Assembly: GCA_041862375.1 (NCBI GenBank)
Contig: JBGVTE010000045.1
Location: 1-43,152, forward strand
Direction of reading: 5' to 3'
Source of the DNA: WVZL01 sp041862375
GTDB taxonomy: Bacteria > Acidobacteriota > Aminicenantia > Aminicenantales > Aminicenantaceae
DNA length: 43,152 nt
Every line of letters begins with the position of its first letter. The stretch's first letter is position 1. The notes under the pieces were generated by a model. That model did no database searches, was not told the DNA's origin, and worked only from the letters and a program-made list of their open reading frames with translations. The position numbers and the translations under genes were made by a program. This document shows, piece by piece, positions 8,657 to 16,767 of the stretch.

Positions 8657-9361
8657 TTAATCCTCACTTACACCATAAATTCCTCTTAAAGTAACATATA
8701 GGACCTCACAAATTACTTTTTTGCTTATACCTCTCTCACTTTTTTCAAGTAAAACAAGAATCTGTGTCCCAAATTCTATTACAGGCGCAATTATTCTTCC
8801 TCCTATCCTGAGCTGTTCTATTAAAGGAGGAGGGATTTCTATGCATGCAGCAGTTATGCAGATTCTGTCGTAGGGAGACATCTCTGCATACCCAAGACCA
8901 CCATCTCCTTTCACAAGCGCAATATCATTATAGCCTGCACTTTCGAGATTTTTTCTTGCAAATTCAAAAGTCAATGGGTCAATATCAACGGATACAATTA
9001 AACCTTTAGGTCCAACAATTTCCCTTGCTAATGCAGTGCCATAGCCAGAGCCGAGGCCTACTTCTAGAAATTTATGTCCTGTATCCAGACCCAGAGGTTC
9101 ATAAAAAAGAGGATAGCTATGAGGGCATGAGATAGTCGCCTTCTCGCCAGGAAGAGGGAGAGGAACTTCTAAATAAGCATAATCTTTGTACATAAGCGGA
9201 ATGAAATCTTCCCTTGGGACCTTAGACACTGCATCCTTGATGCGTTCTGATTTGAGATATCCTTGCCTGATAAGCCATTTCACCTTTTTCGTTCTTTCCT
9301 TTCTGAATTCTTCTTTACTTTTAGTAGGCTCTTTTGGCGGTGGTACTATCCAGCCTTGCAT
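8657..9361 (-). CDS. pcm: Protein-L-isoaspartate O-methyltransferase
   Basis: 234 aa, usual length about 210-230. The N-terminal helix region has KVPREDFIP (typical VPRExFVP), then ATISCPHSYPLFYEPL in place of the usual TISxPxM block, SAM motif I as FLEVGLGSGYGTA, VSVDIDPLTFEFARKNL, DGGLGY, and YDRICITAAC (usual YDxIxVTAA). It methylates isoaspartyl residues in aged proteins using SAM, starting their repair; cytoplasmic. No strong ribosome site is seen before the ATG. It is alone on its strand between the gene-free stretch and the aldehyde dehydrogenase. The altered TIS motif leaves some doubt about exact substrate handling. Confidence 0.85.
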   Translation of the reverse strand: MQGWIVPPPKEPTKSKEEFRKERTKKVKWLIRQGYLKSERIKDAVSKVPREDFIPLMYKDYAYLEVPLPLPGEKATISCPHSYPLFYEPLGLDTGHKFLEVGLGSGYGTALAREIVGPKGLIVSVDIDPLTFEFARKNLESAGYNDIALVKGDGGLGYAEMSPYDRICITAACIEIPPPLIEQLRIGGRIIAPVIEFGTQILVLLEKSERGISKKVICEVLYVTLRGIYGVSED

Positions 9362-9572
9362 TTCTTTCCAGAATACCAGTGTTTATAAAGGTTTTAATGA
9401 CTTCCTTATATTCTTTTCTCTTTATATTGGAAATTATAACACACGTAAACACAGAGGCTCAGAAATTAATGACATTTTTGAAGGAAGGAGAAACGGAAGG
9501 GTAGACCTACAATTAATGATTTAAATAAAATCAAGCCCGATGCTTTAAGGAATGAGCCCCTTTATTACATTA

Positions 9573-10985
9573 TTATAAATTAAAACAGACAACTTTCGGC
9601 TCTGTCATCTCGAGGAGGGCAAATTTTATCCCTTCTCGTCCGAGCCCGCTCCATTTCACCCCGCCAAAAGGCATCATGTCTATACGGTAATCTGTTGAAT
9701 CGTTGACTATTACTCCTCCGACATCTAGTTCTTTGACGGCTTTGAAGGCACTCTCGAGAGATCGTGTAAAGATAGCCCCATGAAGCCCATATTTAACGCT
9801 GTTTGCCAAAGAGATAGCTTCGTCTAGAGATGAAACTCTATAGAGATTTACAACAGGCCCAAAAACTTCTTCACAGTTTAGCTTGGCGTTTTCAGGCATA
9901 TTTTTAAAGACAGTCGGTTCAAAGAGAGTTCCCTTACGCTTTCCTCCTGTAAGAAGCTCAGCACCCTGCTGGCATGCTTCTTCAATCCACTTTTCAACTC
10001 GAGCAGCTTCTTCCTCTGTAATCATGGGTCCCATGTCTGTGTCTTCATCAAGCTGGAATCCCACTTTCATCTTTTTAGTACTTTCCACAAACAGCTTTTC
10101 AAATTCATCATAGACATCCTCATGAATATAAATCCGCTGGACTCCGATGCAGTTCTGGCCCACTGCCCAGAATGCTCCTGAGACAGAAAGCTCAACTGCT
10201 TGATCGAGATCAGCATCATCCATGACAATAACCGGAGAGTTGGAGCCCAGTTCCATGCCGATTTTCTTCAATCCTGCTTTTTTCACTATGTCTAAACCAG
10301 CCTCAGTTCCTCCAGTGAATGAAATCATCCTTCCTCTGGGATCGGTCACCAAGGCGTCAGCAATTCTTGAGGCACGTCCAGTAACAATATTTAGAATTTT
10401 CCAGGGGAGCCCTGCTTCGATAAAAGCCTCCCCCAGCTTTAAGGCAGAAAGGGGCGTGACTGTTGCCGGTTTGAGAACGACTGCATTTCCTCCAGCAATG
10501 GCAGGTCCAACCTTGTGGGCAACAAGGTTTAAGGGGTCATTGAATGGAGTAATAGCTACGATAATGCCTATAGGAAAGCGGCAGTAGTAGCCAACTCTGT
10601 TTTCTGAGCCTTCTCTACTGTCAAAAGGAATGGTCTCCCCCACGATTCTCCGCGCTTCTTCGGCAGATATGGTAATTGTGTCAATGCAGCGGCTGGCCTC
10701 TTTTCTGGCTTCCCTTATAGTTTTACTCCCTTCGGTAGCAATAATCCTGGCAAATTCCTCCTGATTGCTTCTTATTATTTCTGCAGTTTTATAAAGTATA
10801 GAGATGCGCTTATGAACCGGCATCTTTCGATTGAGTCGAAATCCTTCCTCAGCAGCTTTGAAGGCAGCCTCCACATCCCTCGTATCTCCATAAGGGACAG
10901 TGTCAATAAGTTCATTGTTATAAGGGTTTCGGACTTCAATCTTTTCATCCTTATCAACCCAATTTTCACCGATAAGCATTCTCAT
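9573..10985 (-). CDS. NAD(P)-dependent aldehyde dehydrogenase
   Basis: 470 aa, full length for the ALDH superfamily. Catalytic residues are all visible: Asn149 in TPFND, Lys172 in LKPA, Glu245 in MELGS, Cys279 in GQNC. The cofactor loop FTGGTEAG lies at 223-230. It resembles the lactaldehyde/glyceraldehyde-3-phosphate (non-phosphorylating) dehydrogenase group; substrate not decided. It oxidises an aldehyde to the acid with NAD(P)+ in the cytoplasm. GGAGGAG lies just upstream of the ATG. The start overlaps by four bases (ATGA) with the stop of the sugar-transporter ATPase relic upstream, suggesting it was once the downstream gene of a sugar uptake/catabolism operon. Confidence 0.9.
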   Translation of the reverse strand: MRMLIGENWVDKDEKIEVRNPYNNELIDTVPYGDTRDVEAAFKAAEEGFRLNRKMPVHKRISILYKTAEIIRSNQEEFARIIATEGSKTIREARKEASRCIDTITISAEEARRIVGETIPFDSREGSENRVGYYCRFPIGIIVAITPFNDPLNLVAHKVGPAIAGGNAVVLKPATVTPLSALKLGEAFIEAGLPWKILNIVTGRASRIADALVTDPRGRMISFTGGTEAGLDIVKKAGLKKIGMELGSNSPVIVMDDADLDQAVELSVSGAFWAVGQNCIGVQRIYIHEDVYDEFEKLFVESTKKMKVGFQLDEDTDMGPMITEEEAARVEKWIEEACQQGAELLTGGKRKGTLFEPTVFKNMPENAKLNCEEVFGPVVNLYRVSSLDEAISLANSVKYGLHGAIFTRSLESAFKAVKELDVGGVIVNDSTDYRIDMMPFGGVKWSGLGREGIKFALLEMTEPKVVCFNL

Positions 10986-11274
10986 TTTATCTCCTCCATT
11001 CTCAATTTGGGGATGGTTCTATTTTCCCTGACGCTCCTCTCTAAAAGAAGGGCTTGTGTTTTTCGGTCTTCAGGCAAATATCCAACACCCATCTTCACAG
11101 CGTTCTTGGGGGAATCAATAGTGACCTCTCTTTCTCGAAGAAATATCTTGCCCTTTTTCTTTCTGCGAGCACCGATAAGAAGAAGCATGAGCTCTGTTCT
11201 CCCTGAACCGACAAGTCCCATAAATCCCAGAATTTCTCCTTTTTTAAGAAAGAAAGAGGAGAGGTGGTTTTTCG
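10982..11274 (-). pseudogene. Relic of sugar ABC transporter ATP-binding protein (RbsA/MglA-type), C-terminal domain piece
   Basis: About 97 codons remain of a protein normally about 500 aa. The reading frame contains KKGEILGFMGLVGSGRTELM, the start of the second nucleotide-binding domain of ribose/galactose-type ATPases, then SPKNAVKMGVGYLPEDRK and LLERSVRENRTI, the typical SPxxAxxxGxxYxPEDRK block. Upstream, the frame is closed by a TGA near 11275, so the first ABC domain is gone. Downstream, the frame ends where the aldehyde dehydrogenase begins (ATGA), so the signature and second half are also missing. An 80-codon ORF starts at the internal ATG at 11221 but cannot make a working ATPase. 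Confidence 0.75.
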
Positions 11275-11366
11275 CTCATAATATTCAGCCTGAATTATAA
11301 TTCACAGATGTTTGTTATTGTAATTAATTCTGACCCATCAATTCAATCAAAAATAAAGGAAAAATA

Positions 11367-11552
11367 AAAGGGACAGGCTACTTTTTTAAATTATGACACT
11401 TTTTGTCTATTTTATCAGGGCAAAAAGGGAACTGACAACTTAAGTTTAAAAAATAGGTAAACTACTTTTTTAAAAAGAGGAGTTCAGCTATACAAAACCC
11501 TGTATAATGACAAAAATTGTTATTTATAAAAAAAGTAGCCTGTCCCCTTTTT
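11367..11552 (+). repeat. MITE-like element, copy A
   Basis: About 186 bases with terminal inverted repeats. The left end reads GGGACAGGCTACTTTTTT and the right end is its complement, AAAAAGTAGCCTGTCCCC. There is no coding potential, and the interior is AT-rich with internal half-repeats (AAACTACTTTTTTAAAA). The whole element matches, in reverse complement and at high identity by eye, the element at 14861-15045. Such AGCCTGTCCC-ended elements resemble sequences mobilised in trans by REP-associated or IS200-like transposases (family knowledge; no transposase is in this window). Confidence 0.8.
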
Positions 11553-11678
11553 GTTCTTTACAAGTCTATAGATATTGAGCATATTATTTATTAAATCGAA
11601 TGCTCCAGACGGTACTTAACTTGACTCTTTATTGTTTCGACCTGCTTGAGTTATGAAAGTTATGAAAGCCTGACCCCA

Positions 11679-12605
11679 ATGGGAAAAATAGCGATTTTAT
11701 TTAATCCAGCAGCAGGAAAAGGAAAGGCATTTAAAAAAAGGAACGAACTGGAAAAACTTCTCCAGAGATTTGATATTAAATATGATTTGATTGTTACCCG
11801 GAGCGAGGAGGATTTAAAAGAGCTTGCACGGGAAAAAATTGAAAGCGAGAAAATTATCGTCGGAGCCGGAGGAGACTCAACATTCAATATCATTCTCAAT
11901 GAGATTGTACAAAAAGAAGCAGAAGTTGCGCTGGGAATGATCGGCCTTGGTTCATCTAACGATGTGACCAAGGAATTCGAAATTGATTCTTTAGAAAAGG
12001 CTTGCGCAGCCCTTAAAAGAGGGCGTACGAAGCGAATTGATGTGGGATGCATCACCAAAGACAAAAAAATTCTAAGATGCTATCTAGGCCAGGCAAATAT
12101 CGGGCTTGGAGTTCTGGTTAACAAGTACGTGGAAGAGATGATCTTCAGGAAACCGAAAGTGGGAAAGATACAAACACTTGCCGGTGCTTTTGGCATAATT
12201 AATACTTATTCATCCCAACAAATTCCTCTTCCGTTAACCATAGAGTCAGAAAGAGGTAAAATTGACGGAAATTTTGTCCTTGCCCTTTTTAATAATATCC
12301 GTTACTGGGCAACTGGTAAAAAAGCGACTCCTCATGCTCTGCCTGATGACGGGCTGTTGGACTGCTGTTTAATCAAAGAATGCACTCTTCCCCACTTTGC
12401 TCATATTGTTTTTCTATCAAAAAAAGGAAAGCACGCCAGCGCGGAAGAAGTCGAGATTTTTCAATCCAAGTATTTTGAAATATCGTCAGGAAAAGAATTT
12501 GAAATCCAGACTGACGGCGAAATCCTTGAAAGCTCTGGAAAGCCTTCTCAATTTAAGACAGTAGGCTTCAAAGTTATCCCTCGAGCATTGAATATCATCT
12601 GGTGA
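11679..12605 (+). CDS. Diacylglycerol/sphingosine-type lipid kinase (DagK catalytic domain)
   Basis: 308 aa from the ATG at 11679; an upstream in-frame TTG at 11646 would add 11 residues of repeat-like sequence and is unlikely. It begins MGKIAILFNPAAGKGKA, the family's NPxxG start. It has the nucleotide loop VGAGGDSTFN, which deviates from the usual GGDGT by Gly to Ser, then GLGSSNDVTKEF and a C-terminal PDDGLLDCC. It should phosphorylate a lipid such as diacylglycerol using ATP at the inner membrane face, in the YegS/DgkB group. No Shine-Dalgarno is visible. It is the first gene after MITE copy A, with the hydrolase gene 41 bases downstream. Confidence 0.85.
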   Translation: MGKIAILFNPAAGKGKAFKKRNELEKLLQRFDIKYDLIVTRSEEDLKELAREKIESEKIIVGAGGDSTFNIILNEIVQKEAEVALGMIGLGSSNDVTKEFEIDSLEKACAALKRGRTKRIDVGCITKDKKILRCYLGQANIGLGVLVNKYVEEMIFRKPKVGKIQTLAGAFGIINTYSSQQIPLPLTIESERGKIDGNFVLALFNNIRYWATGKKATPHALPDDGLLDCCLIKECTLPHFAHIVFLSKKGKHASAEEVEIFQSKYFEISSGKEFEIQTDGEILESSGKPSQFKTVGFKVIPRALNIIW

Positions 12606-12646
12606 AAGATATTTAGAGAATGAAGGCTCTTTTTCACTGAATTAAC

Positions 12647-13429
12647 ATGAATACTATTAAATTTTTAGGAACAGCAGGAGCAAGGTTTGTTGTTATGAGG
12701 CAGGTTCGTTCTTCTGGTGGAATCTGGTTTCAACTTGACAGTACAAACTTCCTTGTAGATCCAGGGCCTGGAAGCCTGGTGCGCTGTGCTGCCAGCCGGC
12801 CTCGATTAGACCCATCAAAGCTTGATGCAATAATCCTGACCCATCGTCATCTTGACCACTCAGCTGACGCAAACATCATGATTGAAGCTATGACAGAAGG
12901 AGGTTTCACTCGAAAAGGAGGAGTATTCGCTCCCAAGGACGCTCTCGAAGATGACCCTGTTATTCTCTGTTATATGAGGGATAAGGTGGAACGAGTAGAA
13001 ATCCTCCAAGAGAACAGTCATTATTCTTTTGGAAACATTACATTTAATACTTCTCCACTCCTCAAACATTCTGTCGAAACGTATGGACTGACTTTTCACA
13101 CAAAAGACACTTCTATCTCCCTCATCCCTGACACATCATATTTTGAAGGATTAGATACATACTTCTCTGCAGATGTGCTTATCGTGTATGTCGCTTTTCT
13201 TCATGAACGACCTGACCTTCCCCATGCAAAGCATCTTTCGCTTGAAGATGCACGGCGTATTATCCGCAACATTAATCCGAAAGCGGCAATTCTGACTCAT
13301 TTTGGAATGACTATGGTCAAAGCCAAGCCATGGGAATTAGCTCAAGAAATGAGTGCAGAATTGGGCACGAGGGTTCTGGCTGCAAATGACGGGATGACGG
13401 TTAACTTAGAAGATATATCTAAAGCTTAA
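12647..13429 (+). CDS. Metallo-beta-lactamase-fold hydrolase (RNase Z-like)
   Basis: 260 aa. The metal motif THRHLDHSAD (His66, His68, Asp70, His71) follows an N-terminal FLGTAGARF and LVDPGPG, with later LLKHS, a ligand-type Asp in IPDTSYF, and ILTHFGM near the end. This is the layout of RNase Z/arylsulfatase-like or cyclic-nucleotide phosphodiesterase-like members, and it is somewhat short for a canonical tRNase Z. It is a cytoplasmic hydrolase of unknown substrate. It follows the lipid kinase at 41 bases. Its 3' end overlaps the convergent M24 gene by 11 bases. Confidence 0.82.
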   Translation: MNTIKFLGTAGARFVVMRQVRSSGGIWFQLDSTNFLVDPGPGSLVRCAASRPRLDPSKLDAIILTHRHLDHSADANIMIEAMTEGGFTRKGGVFAPKDALEDDPVILCYMRDKVERVEILQENSHYSFGNITFNTSPLLKHSVETYGLTFHTKDTSISLIPDTSYFEGLDTYFSADVLIVYVAFLHERPDLPHAKHLSLEDARRIIRNINPKAAILTHFGMTMVKAKPWELAQEMSAELGTRVLAANDGMTVNLEDISKA

Positions 13430-14807
13430 GGAACATCCACTCCTTAGAGTAAGGAACACTGCTCATGAGTACGCCTTTCTTTTCAGCCACTAATAAATTG
13501 TCGCTGGGATTATAGCCAAAACCATTCTCTGGATCGTAGAGGCCTGGTTCAACGCTGAATGTCATTCCTTCCTCAAGAACTGTATAATCACCTAATGCAA
13601 GCCAAGGGGCCTGGTGCCCTTCCATTCCTTCGCCGTGAGCAGGACGATGGTAGATGTATTTGGCTACTCCCTGCTTGACCTGATACTGATGAATCTTATG
13701 GGCAACCTCAGAGCACGTGTTCCCAGCTTTAGACTCCCTCTCTTGGATACGGACACACTCGGTGACTACATCCCATAACTTCTCTCGATGGGCATCCCAG
13801 GGAGCTATCTGATAATAGCGGTAGCATTCTCCACCATAGCCTCCTATCCTGACTCCACCTGAAACCTGGAGAGCATCACCTCTTTCAATTTTTTTATGGA
13901 AAAACTGATTCGGGTGCGGATAGGCTGTGCCTGCCCCTGTCCGGCAACCAATTCTGACTGAGATACCTACTGCATTATGAGGTTTCCCATCTCTTTTGAT
14001 GTCCTTAATGATTAAATTAGTACCGTATTCTATGGCTGCCTGGCTGACTTTAAAGTCTGTAGTATCTGTACCTCTCTCTAAGATATAATCTCGGGCAAAT
14101 GCATGAATTTTGCTGAAATAATCCATCGCCCTCTGGGCAAGGGCAATTTCTTCTTTGGTTTTAATCATTCTCATCTTGAGACAGATGTTGCTTATGTCCA
14201 CAAATTTTGCACCGGGCAAAATCTTCTTTGCCTTTTTTACTTTTGACGGTGGAAACTCAGCGTCAACTCCGATTACCTTTTCTCTATAGCCTCTCTTTTT
14301 CAATCCTTCCAACAGCCATTTAAAAAGGTCGACAGTTTTTCCCTGGACAACTTTTTCCTTGTTCGGGAAGCCTCCTTCTGCATGGAGATAATCAAAATAA
14401 TACTCGTTCTCGGTATTCCACCATGAAGTAACAAGGTCCCTATCAAGACCTGGATGATACCAGTAGATGGCATCCTCATCCACGGGAAACAAAACGTAAA
14501 AGGGCCTCTCTGTTGTACTGTGAAAAAGCCCGGTAAAATAAACCAGGTTCCATCGATTCTGAAGAAGAATAACATCGACTCCTTTCTCTGAAACAATACT
14601 TTTTAGGCGATTTACTGTCTTTTTATACCAACTGAGAGGAAGGCGGTCGAAAGCGGCAGGCTGAGGATGATCGGGATTTTTTATGAGCATTTCTTCTGAA
14701 TTTCCTTTGAGCGAGGAAAAAGAGTAAGCCTTTTTTTTCGTGAATAATCCAAGACTTGCCACGCTTACACCAATATTTTTCATAAAAGTACGGCGGGAAA
14801 ATCTCAT
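13419..14807 (-). CDS. Tat-exported M24-family (creatinase/Xaa-Pro peptidase fold) protein with altered metal site
   Basis: 462 aa from the ATG at 14807, which has GAAGGAGGTG directly upstream; an ATG 15 bases earlier lacks this. The N terminus carries a twin-arginine signal, FSRRTFMKNIGVSVASLGL. The creatinase N-domain includes VDVILLQNRWNLVYFTGLF. The C-terminal pita-bread domain ends with AHGEGMEGHQAPW and FSVEPGLYDP. Of the five M24 metal ligands, the His and first Glu remain. The DAG Asp is SGG, the second Asp is Glu (GGECYR), and the last Glu is Ser (NPSDN). Creatinase itself is a metal-free member, so a non-peptidase role outside the cytoplasm is possible (inference). Confidence 0.85.
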   Translation of the reverse strand: MRFSRRTFMKNIGVSVASLGLFTKKKAYSFSSLKGNSEEMLIKNPDHPQPAAFDRLPLSWYKKTVNRLKSIVSEKGVDVILLQNRWNLVYFTGLFHSTTERPFYVLFPVDEDAIYWYHPGLDRDLVTSWWNTENEYYFDYLHAEGGFPNKEKVVQGKTVDLFKWLLEGLKKRGYREKVIGVDAEFPPSKVKKAKKILPGAKFVDISNICLKMRMIKTKEEIALAQRAMDYFSKIHAFARDYILERGTDTTDFKVSQAAIEYGTNLIIKDIKRDGKPHNAVGISVRIGCRTGAGTAYPHPNQFFHKKIERGDALQVSGGVRIGGYGGECYRYYQIAPWDAHREKLWDVVTECVRIQERESKAGNTCSEVAHKIHQYQVKQGVAKYIYHRPAHGEGMEGHQAPWLALGDYTVLEEGMTFSVEPGLYDPENGFGYNPSDNLLVAEKKGVLMSSVPYSKEWMFLKL

Positions 14808-14860
14808 GAACACCTCCTTCAATCGATTTATAAAGAAACAATCCCCTTAAGTCAACGTGA

Positions 14861-15045
14861 AAAAAGGGGACAGGCTACTTTTATTATAAATAACAATTTT
14901 TGTCATTATAGAGGGTTGCGTATAGCTGTGCTCCTCTTTTAAAAAAGTAGTTTGTCTATTTTTTAAACATAAGCTGTCAGTCCCTTTTTTACCTTGATAA
15001 AAGAGACAAAAAGTGTCAAAATTTAAAAAAGTAGCCTGTCTCCTT
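14861..15045 (-). repeat. MITE-like element, copy B (inverted relative to copy A)
   Basis: About 185 bases, the reverse complement of the element at 11367-11552 with scattered substitutions and small indels. The ends are GGGGACAGGCTACTTTT and AAAAGTAGCCTGTCTCC. It lies between the start of the M24 gene and the murA promoter. With copy A it brackets a 3.3-kb segment carrying three genes in an inverted-repeat arrangement. Confidence 0.8.
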
Positions 15046-15048
15046 TAG

Positions 15049-15077
15049 TTGAAATTTTGGACCTACTATTCTAGAAT
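15049..15077 (+). promoter_or_regulatory. Sigma70-type promoter for murA, possibly leaderless
   Basis: TTGAAA at 15049-15054, a 17-base spacer, then TAGAAT at 15072-15077: one mismatch to consensus in each box. The expected transcript start, about 15084, is two bases before the murA ATG at 15086, and no ribosome site is present. Transcription could therefore give a leaderless mRNA (inference). Confidence 0.6.
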
Positions 15078-15085
15078 GGATAAAA

Positions 15086-16348
15086 ATGGTAAAAATTAGA
15101 ATCGCTAATAATAAAAACCTCTGCCTAGAAGGAAAAGTCAAAATAAGCGGAGCTAAAAATGCTGTGCTCCCTGCGATTGCTTCCTCTCTTCTAACTGAGG
15201 AAAAAATCAAGCTTTCTAATATCCCTCTTGTAAAGGATGTCTATACTATTCTCACTTTAGTGAAGGAGCTCGGAGCCGAATACAGCATCCGGAAAAACTC
15301 TCTATCCATCCAAACCCAAAGAGTCATATCCGATGAGGCTTCATACGAATTAGTAAGAGCCATGAGGGCTTCAATTTTAGTACTCGGTCCACTACTTGCT
15401 CGCTACGGAAAAGCAGTCGTTGCCCTGCCCGGAGGATGCGCCATTGGATCCCGCCCCATTGACCTCCACATACATGGGCTGGAAAAACTAGGTGCATCTA
15501 TAAGCCTTAAACACGGCTACATTGAAGCAGAGGCAAAAAAGCTTCGAGGCGCAGCGATTGAATTCGAGAAAAAGACAGTAGGAGGTACTGAAAACCTCAT
15601 TATGGCAGCCTCCCTCGCTCAGGGAGAAACAGTAATGACAAACTGCTCCCTGGAACCTGAAGTTTCAAGCCTGTGTCAGCTCCTGACCAAGATGGGAGCT
15701 AAGATTGACGGCATCGGTGAAGAGACAATTCGCATCAAAGGAGTGAGAGAATTAGGGGGAGCTATTCATGAAATTATCCCAGACCGTATTGAAGCAGGCA
15801 CTTTTCTTGTCGCTGGAGCCTTGCTCGGAGGAGACATTGAGCTAAGCAATGTTGAACTCAGTCATATTGATACGATAGTCGAAAAGCTTCGCTATTCTGG
15901 AGCCAGAATAGAAGAAAAAAATTCTAATTCCATTCTGGTCACCGAAAGTCCTGAGATAAGACCTCAAGACATTACAACTTCTCCCTACCCGGGCTTTCCG
16001 ACAGATATGCAGGCTCAGTTCATCGTCTTAATGACACAAGCCTCTGGAACGTCGATAATAACGGAGACCATTTTTGACAGAAGATTTTCTCATGTGAATG
16101 AATTACTCCGCCTGGGCGCAAACATCGAGGTTTCAGGAGATAAGGCTATGGTTAAAGGAAAGACTCCTCTTTCTGGAGCCGAAATTATGGCCACAGACCT
16201 TAGAGCTTCAGCTTCTTTAATCCTAGCAGGATTGATTGCAAGCGGAGAAACTGTAATAAATGATGTTGAACACTTAGACAGAGGCTATGAAAACATTGAA
16301 GGAAAACTTAAAACATTGGGAGCTCAGATAGAAAGGATTAAAGAATAG
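15086..16348 (+). CDS. murA: UDP-N-acetylglucosamine 1-carboxyvinyltransferase
   Basis: 420 aa, the normal length. It transfers enolpyruvate from PEP to UDP-GlcNAc, the first committed step of peptidoglycan synthesis, in the cytoplasm. Landmarks are KISGAKNAVLPAIASSLL at the N terminus, RAMRASILVLGPLLAR, and the catalytic loop PGGCAIGSRPIDLH with the PEP-attacking cysteine at 118 (fosfomycin-sensitive type). It also has GTENLIMAA, FPTDMQAQF, and RASASLILAGLIA near the end. It is the first gene of a plus-strand run (HIT, UPF0173, NYN, DUF2520). The HIT gene follows by 14 bases. Start codon choice is discussed under the upstream promoter. Confidence 0.95.
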   Translation: MVKIRIANNKNLCLEGKVKISGAKNAVLPAIASSLLTEEKIKLSNIPLVKDVYTILTLVKELGAEYSIRKNSLSIQTQRVISDEASYELVRAMRASILVLGPLLARYGKAVVALPGGCAIGSRPIDLHIHGLEKLGASISLKHGYIEAEAKKLRGAAIEFEKKTVGGTENLIMAASLAQGETVMTNCSLEPEVSSLCQLLTKMGAKIDGIGEETIRIKGVRELGGAIHEIIPDRIEAGTFLVAGALLGGDIELSNVELSHIDTIVEKLRYSGARIEEKNSNSILVTESPEIRPQDITTSPYPGFPTDMQAQFIVLMTQASGTSIITETIFDRRFSHVNELLRLGANIEVSGDKAMVKGKTPLSGAEIMATDLRASASLILAGLIASGETVINDVEHLDRGYENIEGKLKTLGAQIERIKE

Positions 16349-16362
16349 GAGTTCAGAATAAA

Positions 16363-16707
16363 ATGGAAGACTGCCTCTTTTGTAAAATCGTAAAAAAAGA
16401 AATCCCTGCCAACATAGTTTTCGAAAACGAAAGATTGCTCGCTTTTAAAGACATAGATCCTCAAGCTCCTGTGCATATACTTTTCATTCCCAAAGAGCAT
16501 TTCGCCTCTTTAAAGGAAGTTCCTGAAGAAAAGAAGGATATTCTGACTGAACTTCTCCTCCAGACTCGAAAAATTGCTGAAAAAGAAGGAATCTCAGAGC
16601 GGGGATACAGAATAGTCCTCAACACAGAAAAAGAATCAGGGCAAGCAGTCTTTCATATCCACTTCCACCTTTTAGGAGGAAGGCAGATGACGTGGCCTCC
16701 AGGGTAA
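16363..16707 (+). CDS. HIT-family purine nucleotide phosphoramidase (HinT-like)
   Basis: 114 aa, typical HinT length. CLFCKIV with Cys4 and Cys7 (a zinc-type pair), the FKDIDPQAPVHILFIPKEH block, GYRIVLNTEKESGQAV, and the histidine triad HIHFH (His98, His100, His102). The middle triad histidine is the nucleophile in this family. It hydrolyses AMP-N or AMP-lysine type phosphoramidates; its physiological role in bacteria is general. Cytoplasmic. Probably in one operon with murA, since the gap is 14 bases and there is no terminator. Confidence 0.92.
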   Translation: MEDCLFCKIVKKEIPANIVFENERLLAFKDIDPQAPVHILFIPKEHFASLKEVPEEKKDILTELLLQTRKIAEKEGISERGYRIVLNTEKESGQAVFHIHFHLLGGRQMTWPPG

Positions 16708-16767
16708 TCAAGAAAGAAACCTTTTTGGCTTCTTTCATGGAAATATACTAAAGGAGGAGGTAAAAAC

